Positions 7,385 to 11,903 of a stretch of 11,903 nucleotides of DNA are shown in pieces (position 1 is the first letter of the stretch; each line of letters opens with the position of its first letter). The notes beneath the pieces were generated by a model. That model was not told the DNA's origin. It made no database searches and worked only from the letters and a program-made list of their open reading frames with translations. The position numbers and the translations under genes are program-made. Source of the DNA: Eshraghiella sp045124255. Lineage in GTDB: Bacteria > Bacillota > Clostridia > Lachnospirales > Lachnospiraceae. The stretch covers positions 1-11,903 of the forward strand of contig JBGVLM010000077.1 of assembly GCA_045124255.1 (NCBI GenBank), written 5' to 3'.

Positions 7385-7446
7385 AGCAGAACATATAGTG
7401 TTATTCGCCCATACAGAGTTCTATATGCCTGCTATTCTGCATGGGC
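7385..7446 (-). promoter_or_regulatory. Alternative hairpins between the 21-codon ORF and the CD3324 gene
   Basis: Structure A pairs GCCCATACAGAG (7407-7418) with the segment TTCTGCATGGGC (7435-7446, with one mismatch and one G-U). Structure B pairs GCAGAA (7385-7390) with TTCTGC (7435-7440) and CATATAG (7392-7398) with CTATATG (7421-7427). TTCTGC is used in both, so they exclude each other. No T-run follows on the minus strand, so this is not a plain terminator. Any regulatory role is inference. Confidence 0.3.
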
Positions 7447-7497
7447 AACATAATTCTTAAGTCCGTTTTGATACAATGCTCTCATTTTACGCTTCAT
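7432..7497 (-). CDS. 21-residue basic small ORF with a strong ribosome site
   Basis: ATG at 7497 opens 21 codons, beginning MKRKMRALYQNG and ending YVAHAE, with a stop at 7434-7432. It is preceded by AGGAGGTGAT, a near-complete anti-16S match, at ideal spacing. That ribosome site overlaps the last codons and stop of the MmcQ/YjbR gene, so translation would be coupled. The peptide is rich in Lys and Arg at the N-terminus and has no membrane segment. I know no family for it. The 3' end lies inside one arm of a hairpin, so it may be a leader peptide for the downstream regulator, or simply a conserved small protein. Confidence 0.5.
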   Translation of the reverse strand: MKRKMRALYQNGLKNYVAHAE

Positions 7498-7505
7498 ATA
7501 CTTTA

Positions 7506-7898
7506 TCACCTCCTACTACAATAATCTGTTTTTGCTTCCTCCATTATCTGCTTCTGTACCTTTTTACTGAAACTATTGAATACTGTTTCATATGCATGGT
7601 CTATCATATTAAGCAGTTCATCATCCGAAAAATCATTTAAATAAATTGTATTCCAATATGGCTGCTGTACCGGCGGACAATGATATCCGCGAACCACCTT
7701 TTCCGGATAAACCATTCGATAAAACTCACCCGTTTCCCTAGTACATTTCAGTGTAATTTTGTAATCCCACTCATAGGGATATACCTGGGCAAAAATCTTA
7801 CCATTTAATTTATAACATATCGGCACATCGCCAAACGGATATGTTTCATCCGCCTTATGCTTTTCTAAACAATATTGTTTAATATCTTCTACGTTCAT
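7506..7898 (-). CDS. MmcQ/YjbR family DNA-binding-like protein
   Basis: A 130-residue protein of the MmcQ/YjbR family (PF04237). Visible hallmarks are TYPFGDVPICYKLNGKIFA near residues 19-37, the basic and aromatic centre, and the PYWNTIYLNDFSDDELLNMI segment near 80-99, whose WNT-(I/V)-x-L core is characteristic. The fold (CyaY-like plus helices) suggests nucleic-acid or ligand binding, but the cellular role of the family is not established. Start at 7898 with AGGA eight bases upstream. It begins 5 bases after the 55-codon ORF and its stop overlaps the next ribosome site, so it sits in the middle of a tightly packed operon. Confidence 0.85.
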   Translation of the reverse strand: MNVEDIKQYCLEKHKADETYPFGDVPICYKLNGKIFAQVYPYEWDYKITLKCTRETGEFYRMVYPEKVVRGYHCPPVQQPYWNTIYLNDFSDDELLNMIDHAYETVFNSFSKKVQKQIMEEAKTDYCSRR

Positions 7899-7903
7899 GT
7901 TTA

Positions 7904-8071
7904 CTATCCTAATATATTTTTATGAGAAAGCACCAAAGTTGTATCACAGATATCAACCTTTTTAATATGATGATTTCTTGCAAGCCATGAAACACCTCTA
8001 CCAATCGTCTGCCGAGTAACAAAATCAACATCTTGACGAGAATCTATCAATCCATTATCTATTCCAATCAT
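7904..8071 (-). CDS. Unrecognised 55-residue ORF
   Basis: ATG at 8071 overlaps the stop of the DUF3795 remnant (TAATG arrangement) and is preceded by GAGGAAG, so it could be translated by coupling. The product starts MIGIDNGLIDSRQDVDFV, contains RQTIGRGVSWLARN and ends LVLSHKNILG; stop at 7906-7904. Its composition is protein-like, with mixed charge and a Trp, but I cannot place it. It may be an intact small protein or the surviving piece of a longer gene, since the gene before it is decayed. Confidence 0.45.
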   Translation of the reverse strand: MIGIDNGLIDSRQDVDFVTRQTIGRGVSWLARNHHIKKVDICDTTLVLSHKNILG

Positions 8072-8293
8072 TAATACTTCCTCAAATTATTTTCTTTATC
8101 AAAAAATGCTTTCTCCAGCATACTACTAATTTTCTCACATGGAAATTCTGCACATTGATTGCATTTATCTACATTATGCTCCTTTATGCATTCAAGCAAT
8201 TGATATGTACATTGTTTATGATAAGAACATCCCTCACATCTGATTTTTTCATTAGATACAATTATCTCCGCATAGGGTTATTTTTTCTTCCAT
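8071..8293 (-). pseudogene. DUF3795 family gene, internally deleted and frameshifted
   Basis: ATG at 8293 with GGAGGTG upstream begins MEEKITLCGDNC, the usual N-terminus of cysteine-rich DUF3795 proteins, then meets a stop after 13 codons. One frame over, the sequence resumes with VSNEKIRCEGCSYHKQC, passes LLECIKEHNVDKCNQCAEF and PCEKISSML, and ends FFDKENNLRKY with a stop at 8073-8071. Intact relatives carry roughly 30 residues between the first two blocks and another stretch before the C-terminal block, so two internal deletions are likely, the first causing a frameshift. The Cys pairs of the middle block suggest metal binding in the ancestral protein. It starts 32 bases after the acyltransferase gene ends. 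Confidence 0.75.
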
Positions 8294-8325
8294 ATAACAC
8301 CTCCATGATGTCAAATCATATATAA

Positions 8326-9414
8326 TCATTTATCTGAACTATATCTTGTCCCTGTAAGAAAACACAAAAATGGTATCCTGATGCTTATTTCACAACAAAT
8401 AAAAGTTGCCGCATACGCCAGTAACACAGTACCTACAAACAAAACAAAGGTGTTGTTTCCAACAACTCCATATAATATGTACTGGAACAAAACAACCCAT
8501 ATAAAATGATAAATATAAAACAAGAATGACCGTTTATTCATGTAATCTGCTATTTTTCCACTAAAATTCAAATATTTCTTTGCCAAACCAAGCAGAGCAA
8601 TAATCATAATCCATTCGGACACATGCTTAGTCATAGTATTAAGTAAAATAAATTCTTTATCTGACCAAATAAAGAAATACACATTCAGTATTGTTGCTAC
8701 TAATCCAATACCTAATAACAGCCAGGATTTCTTTTCTGCTTGGCATATTATCATTTCATCAGTAAATACATAATAACCAAGTATAAATAGATAAGTGTAT
8801 TCTACAAGACTTTTTCCACCTACAGAAAGCAATTTGCTTAGCAATGGTAATGGCAATCCTAAAACCAAAACAAACCAAAAAGGAATTGCTATTTCCTTTT
8901 TCAAAACAAACCTTTTCGATAGTGCTATTATTCCTACGCCAACAGCTGAAATAATCAATAAATATAGCAAAAACCAAAACTGCCCTAGCGAAAAGCCTCC
9001 ATCTGCACCAATTAAGTCTGTATATTTTGTAAAAAATATAGCGTAATGTTCCAGAAATCCACCACTGTACGAACAATTAAACTTATCAGCTAAGTATGTC
9101 ATAATTGGCATTAAAACAATTGTTCCAAACAAAAAAGGAACAAACAATCTCTTTACTCTTTCAATCAAATATTCCTTATTCGTCCTCTTTTGCAACGCAT
9201 ACTTCGTACTTACTCCCGCACAGACAAATAACAACGGCATAAAAAACGGACTAAAAAAAACAATAATACTGCTAATAAATCTGTTTCCTTCATAATAAAT
9301 ATAATTTGGTTCATCCCAAACATTCCACGCCTGAGCCGTATGATATGGAATGAGTATCAAAAGCGTTATCCATCTTAAATTGTCAATATAATGCTTCCGC
9401 ATACTTAAATTCAT
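8326..9414 (-). CDS. Acyltransferase 3 family integral membrane protein (OafA/MdoC-like)
   Basis: A 362-residue protein with about ten hydrophobic helices. The N-terminal signature HYIDNLRWITLLILIPYH contains R14 and H25 at the R-x10-H spacing typical of acyltransferase-3 enzymes, in which the His is catalytic. A conserved RVKRLFVPFLFG segment (86-97) follows the second helix. Family members move acyl groups, usually acetyl, from the cytoplasm onto extracytoplasmic carbohydrate or other cell-envelope targets; here the acceptor is unknown. Length is normal for an enzyme lacking an SGNH domain. The first ATG (9414) has only a weak AGGT ribosome site; ATG at 9402 is an alternative. It leads a minus-strand unit continuing through the DUF3795 remnant to the CD3324 gene. 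Confidence 0.85.
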   Translation of the reverse strand: MNLSMRKHYIDNLRWITLLILIPYHTAQAWNVWDEPNYIYYEGNRFISSIIVFFSPFFMPLLFVCAGVSTKYALQKRTNKEYLIERVKRLFVPFLFGTIVLMPIMTYLADKFNCSYSGGFLEHYAIFFTKYTDLIGADGGFSLGQFWFLLYLLIISAVGVGIIALSKRFVLKKEIAIPFWFVLVLGLPLPLLSKLLSVGGKSLVEYTYLFILGYYVFTDEMIICQAEKKSWLLLGIGLVATILNVYFFIWSDKEFILLNTMTKHVSEWIMIIALLGLAKKYLNFSGKIADYMNKRSFLFYIYHFIWVVLFQYILYGVVGNNTFVLFVGTVLLAYAATFICCEISIRIPFLCFLTGTRYSSDK

Positions 9415-9464
9415 AATTTTGTTCTACCTAATACTAATACATTATTTTTGTGCTATTTATAATC

Positions 9465-9493
9465 ATTATATCACTCAAAAATCATTACAACAA
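9465..9493 (-). promoter_or_regulatory. Predicted promoter of the acyltransferase unit
   Basis: A perfect TATAAT (9470-9465) lies 17 bases from TTGTTG (9493-9488, first three consensus bases). It is 50-80 bases before the acyltransferase start, with no competing gene between. Confidence 0.5.
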
Positions 9494-9541
9494 TCAACAA
9501 AACTGTCCTTTGAAAACAAAGAACTGAGCCAATTAAGTCAA

Positions 9542-9718
9542 TTGATACTCAAAAAGTGTTAATTATTTAATAATATTAGCAACACAACTGTTAACGTCAC
9601 AAATTGTATTGTTCTGAATATTTTTAGTGGTATTTCTTTTTCGTAGAACGATACATTTTGTGATTATTATATCTATTTCAAAATTTTTTTAAGTTCAAAA
9701 TAAGCCCATGGGCTTTTT
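9542..9718 (+). other. Non-coding stretch with long imperfect hairpin and palindromic terminator; possible structured RNA
   Basis: The region between the divergent acyltransferase and DUF6061-like genes has no coding frame. Arms at 9597-9615 and 9645-9663 form a 19-bp stem (17 Watson-Crick pairs, one G-U on the plus strand, one T-T mismatch) with a 29-base loop. Further on, the perfect palindrome AAGCCCATGGGCTT (9702-9715) runs into TTTTT (to 9718), a terminator-like end. TTGATA (9542-9547) with TTTAAT (9566-9571) at 18-base spacing is a possible plus-strand promoter. These could define a small RNA of about 140 bases or a leader for the next gene. This is inference from structure only. Confidence 0.35.
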
Positions 9719-9731
9719 ACCTCCAATTCAA

Positions 9732-9989
9732 ATGAAAGAACTAATAACAATAAAATTGATACACGCTGAATATTACCCGATGCACAACAACATCGACATT
9801 AACCACTATGACGGACATATCCTCCGGATTGACTGTAATCAGGCAGAATCTAGAATACAGACCACTCCTAATTCACAACGATGCCTGAATGCTCTGGCAA
9901 TTGATAATCCGCTGGAATATGCCAGACTTGCTCTCGATGGTGAGATGCAGGCGTGGGTTGATGCGGAAGATATTTTGGAGCCTTTTTAA
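9732..9989 (+). CDS. DUF6061-like small protein
   Basis: An 85-residue plus-strand protein if begun at ATG 9732 (MKELITIKLIHAEYY). The in-frame ATG at 9708 lies inside a terminator-like palindrome and is unlikely to be the start. The layout resembles DUF6061 proteins as I know them: a beta-rich N-terminus, a DGHILRIDC centre, then an (L)-x-x-L-x-x-DNPLEYARLALDG helical part and an acidic end (AWVDAEDILEPF). These small proteins are often found near Clostridial mobile elements; their function is unknown. No clear Shine-Dalgarno precedes any candidate start, so expression may be low or the start misplaced. It is the only complete plus-strand gene in the window. Family assignment is from memory of the pattern. 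Confidence 0.55.
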   Translation: MKELITIKLIHAEYYPMHNNIDINHYDGHILRIDCNQAESRIQTTPNSQRCLNALAIDNPLEYARLALDGEMQAWVDAEDILEPF

Positions 9990-10015
9990 GTGTCTCACTC
10001 CATATAGTTGTAAAC

Positions 10016-10037
10016 GGATGGCTCATGAGAGCCATCC
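10016..10037. terminator. Hairpin between two convergent genes, probably bidirectional terminator
   Basis: GGATGGCTC (10016-10024) pairs perfectly with GAGCCATCC (10029-10037) around ATGA. It lies between the stops of the DUF6061-like gene (9989) and the toxin gene (10042), which converge. The flanking T-runs are short in both directions, so it may need help or act as a weak terminator for both. Confidence 0.55.
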
Positions 10038-10041
10038 ACTT

Positions 10042-10608
10042 CTATTTATCTGCCACTTCTTCTAACGCTTTAAAATCACAACAGAACTTAACTACCTTTC
10101 CGGTTGCCATCTGTTTATCATACAACTTGTTGGCTTTTCCAATTACTTCATCAATTACCTTCAAGCAAAAGGAATATTCCTTATTTAGCAAGTCCTTATA
10201 TTTTTTGACATCATCGGTATCTGTGTCTTCTGGATTAATATTTACTCTGCTGTAAACACCATCCACAATCGGAATCATCTTCTTAATATCCATGACAGAA
10301 AGAATATGCTTTACATCATCTTCTTCTGCTGCCACCCAAATATCTCCTTGCCCCATACTGGACTTCTTGGCCATCTCATAAATCAGATAGCATTCTTTAT
10401 CGACATTTTTCCATGTCTTATGCTTCTCTTTCGCTGAAGATAATGGAATTACATATTTTCTGTCATTTTTATTTATCAGAATTCCTATGTATGGCTTATT
10501 CACATATCCGCTTGGCTTGTAATATACCTCTGAGCATGCATCATGCAGCTTTTTGAGGTAGCTTTGGTCAATGTTGATAAATGTCAACTTTCCCTCTAGT
10601 ATAAACAT
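10042..10608 (-). CDS. Type III toxin-antitoxin endoribonuclease toxin (ToxN/AbiQ superfamily)
   Basis: A 188-residue protein of the ToxN/AbiQ family, RNases that cut mRNA and their own repeat antitoxin RNA and often cause abortive phage infection. The family block is clear: KPYIGILINKNDRKYVIPL (38-56) followed by SSAKEKH (57-63). By analogy with ToxN, S57, S58 and K60 line the active site. The genetic setting is diagnostic: a consensus promoter, two tandem RNA repeats and an intrinsic terminator lie directly upstream, so the toxin is made from limited read-through. The start has AAAGGAT just upstream. The length is within the range I know for this superfamily. I cannot firmly choose among the ToxN, CptN and TenpN subfamilies; Clostridial origin and only two long repeats lean towards the CptIN type. 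Confidence 0.85.
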   Translation of the reverse strand: MFILEGKLTFINIDQSYLKKLHDACSEVYYKPSGYVNKPYIGILINKNDRKYVIPLSSAKEKHKTWKNVDKECYLIYEMAKKSSMGQGDIWVAAEEDDVKHILSVMDIKKMIPIVDGVYSRVNINPEDTDTDDVKKYKDLLNKEYSFCLKVIDEVIGKANKLYDKQMATGKVVKFCCDFKALEEVADK

Positions 10609-10634
10609 AATACTGATCCTTTGTATTTTGAGTT

Positions 10635-10663
10635 AAAAAATGTGGGAAGACTAAGCTTCCCAC
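10635..10663 (-). terminator. Intrinsic terminator between antitoxin RNA and toxin gene
   Basis: GTGGGAAG (10642-10649) and CTTCCCAC (10656-10663) form an 8-bp perfect stem with a 6-base loop. On the minus strand it is followed by TTTTTT (10640-10635). In type III systems such a terminator sets the excess of antitoxin RNA over toxin mRNA. Confidence 0.9.
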
Positions 10664-10771
10664 TCGTTAATGTTCATCTCTTTACGGATTGATTACCGAA
10701 GGTTAATGGAGACCTTCTTTAATGTTCATCTCTTCTATGGTTCAAGACCATAAGGTTAATGGAGACCTCTC
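10664..10771 (-). ncRNA. Type III antitoxin RNA, two tandem repeats
   Basis: Two head-to-tail units on the minus strand: unit 1 at 10768-10716 (53 nt) and unit 2 at 10715-10664 (52 nt). Both begin AGGTCTCCATTAACCTT and share AAGAGATGAACATTAA near the 3' end. Between these lies a variable 16-17-base centre that still folds as a hairpin in each (ATGGT with ACCAT in unit 1, CGG with CCG in unit 2). The transcript should start near 10771 from the promoter at 10779-10807 and stop at the terminator 10635-10663. By analogy with ToxI and CptI, the toxin would cut the precursor into single units that bind and inhibit it. TCTC in the 5' block and GAGA in the 3' block could form the pseudoknot stem (inference). 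Confidence 0.85.
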
Positions 10772-10778
10772 TATAATT

Positions 10779-10807
10779 ATAATATGACAATTAACAGTCT
10801 GTGTCAA
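10779..10807 (-). promoter_or_regulatory. Strong predicted promoter of the antitoxin RNA
   Basis: On the minus strand a perfect TTGACA (10807-10802) is followed after 17 bases by TATTAT (10784-10779, 5 of 6). It is the best -35 in the window, as expected for an abundant antitoxin RNA. Transcription would begin about 3-5 bases before the first repeat. Confidence 0.75.
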
Positions 10808-10862
10808 CTGCAATATTATATATTATATTTTGTCCTCAAAAAAAATTTTATTCAGACAAATA

Positions 10863-11090
10863 CTATAATAATTCTGTCAGTTCATCCTTTGATTTCCTAC
10901 CCATAAATACAAACTCCATCAAAGAATGAAATTCATTAACTTCATCTGAATGATTAACAATATCTAGATCTCTAAAATCAGTATAATATTTCATAGCCTC
11001 TTCAAAAATCTTTTCATAGCCTACTGCTTGCTCAATTTTTCTTTTAAACTCTGAAAGATGCCTTTCTATGTGTTGTTCGTAATGCAACAC
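10863..11090 (-). pseudogene. Unassigned coding remnant of 75 codons
   Basis: An open minus-strand frame begins at GTG 11090 without a ribosome site, directly after stops in the same frame. It encodes a helical, charged segment (HIERHLSEFKRKIEQAV, YEKIFEEAMKYYTDF, EFHSLMEFVFMGRKSKDE) and ends at 10863. The composition looks like genuine protein, so I read it as the 3' end of a decayed gene rather than a functional small one. It lies 27 bases after the RelA/SpoT remnant in the same direction but in another frame, and may or may not derive from the same gene. I do not recognise the family. Confidence 0.4.
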
Positions 11091-11117
11091 AACCTACAGC
11101 ATCTACATTTTTAGCAA

Positions 11118-11336
11118 TTAGATAACACATGTTAATCTTTTTTTACAAATATACTTGTGTAGCCAATTATTAAATTGTCTGTCATAATAAGTATTATATT
11201 GAATTTCAATCGGATAGTGACTTCCACTCATTTGAAAATACACATGAATGCCACGATATCCATCGTCATTTGCTTTTCCGGTTGACATATCAGCCACGTT
11301 AATCTTTACCAATTCAGCGATAAGACTTTCTTTATC
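11118..11336 (-). pseudogene. RelA/SpoT-domain synthetase fragment
   Basis: The frame reads VADMSTGKANDDGYRGIHVY, then HYPIEIQYNTYYDRQFNNWL and HKYICKK, before a frameshifted end at 11118. The blocks GYRGIHV, YPIEIQ and the NNWLHKY tail are those of the RelA/SpoT nucleotidyltransferase domain (PF04607), which makes (p)ppGpp or related nucleotides. Only the second half of the domain is present. The frame is closed by a stop just upstream of 11336, and the N-terminal catalytic part, including the ATP-binding region, is missing, so the gene is dead. The TTG start at 11312 has no ribosome site. It may be the relic of a small alarmone synthetase or of a RelA/SpoT-type toxin next to the intact type III module. 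Confidence 0.7.
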
Positions 11337-11520
11337 AAAATAATGCAGATTTTACCACAAAGCAAGCTAATTTACACTATAACTCCATTGCTTTCCGGCT
11401 TAAAGTACTTCAAAGAGATGATTATATGTTAGAAAACGAACTTGACCTAGAATTAAAAGTATAGTTATCAAATAGAGGGATGAACTACCCGAGTTTGCCA
11501 CTTTTAAATAAAAATAATTT
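11337..11520. other. Degenerate stretch between the RelA/SpoT remnant and the IS element
   Basis: A plus-strand frame is open from 11324 to a stop at 11462-11464 and contains protein-like text (LHYNSIAFRLKVLQRDDYML) but no start codon with a ribosome site. It is probably the relic of another gene, not identified. From about 11475 the sequence GGGATGAACTACCC and GAGTTTGCCAC may belong to the left end of the IS element, but the matching right end is outside the window. Confidence 0.3.
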
Positions 11521-11562
11521 AAAAAAAAGCCTTATTTTATCATATTTAGGCTTTATTTTTTT
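11521..11562. terminator. Bidirectional intrinsic terminator upstream of the transposase
   Basis: AAAGCCT (11526-11532) pairs with AGGCTTT (11548-11554) around a 15-base loop. A T-run follows on the plus strand (11556-11562), and the A-run at 11521-11528 provides one on the minus strand. Such hairpins inside IS ends protect the transposase from outside transcription. Confidence 0.7.
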
Positions 11563-11571
11563 GTTCTTTTA

Positions 11572-11580
11572 TGGTATACT
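11572..11580 (+). promoter_or_regulatory. Extended -10 promoter of the transposase gene
   Basis: TGGTATACT carries TATACT (5 of 6 matches) preceded by the TG of an extended -10 element. No good -35 is present, consistent with weak expression of a transposase. It lies 39 bases before the start codon. Confidence 0.45.
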
Positions 11581-11618
11581 ATTTATGTCGGTATATAAGG
11601 CTATACGAGGTGATAATT

Positions 11619-11903
11619 ATGTATATTGAAAAAAACAAAAATAATGGCATAGATTATTTACGACTTGTAAAAAGTCAAAGAATTGTTAATTCCAAAGGAA
11701 TTAAAACTTCAACTAAATCTGTTGTTTATAACATTGGTCCTCTTTCAAGATTTGATGATGGAAAACCAAATTATGTTGAACGTTTAAAGCAATCCTTCAA
11801 ACAGGGAAAACCTATCATCCCTGAATTACAACGTTTTTGTACTGATCCCCTCCCAAAAGAACACTATGATATTCATTTTGAAGAAGGAGATCCTGATTGT
11901 GTT
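11619..11903 (+). CDS. IS1634-family transposase, N-terminal part (cut by window edge)
   Basis: ATG at 11619 has GAGGTGAT five bases upstream and opens 95 codons that continue past the right edge. The start (MYIEKNKNNGIDYLRLVKS) and the block VVYNIGPLSRFDDGKPNYVE, followed by LKQSFKQGKPIIPEL, are the typical N-terminus of IS1634-type (IS4 superfamily) transposases. These are DDE enzymes of roughly 550 residues that cut and paste the element. The catalytic domain is outside the window, so intactness cannot be judged. It lies downstream of a protective terminator and a weak promoter. Its presence beside decayed genes fits a region of insertion and gene loss. Confidence 0.85.
   Translation, partial: MYIEKNKNNGIDYLRLVKSQRIVNSKGIKTSTKSVVYNIGPLSRFDDGKPNYVERLKQSFKQGKPIIPELQRFCTDPLPKEHYDIHFEEGDPDCV

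Larger units (their letters stand above)
11475..11903 (+). mobile_element. IS1634-type insertion sequence, left part
   Basis: The transposase start, the extended -10 and the protective terminator mark the left part of an IS element. The exact left terminus is not certain: a candidate end region is near 11475-11500, just after the stop of a plus-strand relic, but without the right inverted repeat it cannot be fixed. Confidence 0.5.

Noticed and set aside
10664..10768. Resemblance of the two repeats to a minimal CRISPR array with variable centres
   Set aside because: Only two units, the variable centres are 16-17 bases and self-complementary, no cas genes are nearby, and promoter, terminator and ToxN-like gene fit a type III antitoxin much better.
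11028..11123. Third-frame text MCYLIAKNVDAVGCVALR resembling a GNAT strand pair
   Set aside because: Only about 18 residues, without the acetyl-CoA motif. It bridges two remnants and could be chance, so it is not enough to call a GNAT remnant.

Overview
The window is AT-rich, with AGGAGG-type ribosome sites, frequent intrinsic terminators and protein families typical of gut Clostridia (CD3324, DUF3795, MmcQ/YjbR, a dCache chemoreceptor, a DUF6061-like protein, an IS1634-type transposase). It most likely comes from a Lachnospiraceae chromosome. That assignment is inferred from family content and base composition, not from a marker gene.

Layout. Positions 1-379 hold what may be the tail of a plus-strand gene, its terminator, and otherwise unassigned DNA. 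From 380 to 9414 almost everything is on the minus strand and falls into three or four transcription units. (1) Promoter near 3475-3503, then a SerB-like HAD phosphatase (3440-2838), a nucleotidyltransferase (2865-2215) and a nucleotidyltransferase/PLP-enzyme fusion (2197-380), ended by a hairpin at 330-356. This looks like a small pathway that makes and CTP-activates a phosphorylated amino-alcohol or phosphonate for a cell-surface polymer. (2) A GNAT acetyltransferase (6950-6057), a dCache chemoreceptor (5982-3988) and a frameshifted small membrane protein (3936-3573), ended by a hairpin at 3541-3567. (3) Promoter near 9465-9493, then an acyltransferase-3 membrane enzyme (9414-8326), a decayed DUF3795 gene (8293-8071), an unrecognised 55-codon ORF (8071-7904), MmcQ/YjbR (7898-7506), a 21-codon ORF with a full Shine-Dalgarno (7497-7432) and a CD3324-family regulator (7339-7082), ended by a hairpin at 7046-7075.

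The right part (9415-11903) is accessory DNA. It has a plus-strand structured stretch (a 19-bp inverted repeat at 9597-9663 and a palindrome plus T-run at 9702-9718) ahead of a DUF6061-like gene. Next comes a complete type III toxin-antitoxin locus on the minus strand: consensus promoter, two 52-53-nt antitoxin RNA repeats, a terminator, and a ToxN/AbiQ-like endoribonuclease. Then come decayed remnants including a RelA/SpoT synthetase piece, and finally the 5' end of an IS1634-type transposase running off the right edge.

The strongest systems are the type III toxin-antitoxin locus, whose RNA repeats I could lay out base by base, and the three-gene nucleotidyltransferase/PLP/HAD cluster, whose substrate cannot be settled from sequence alone.
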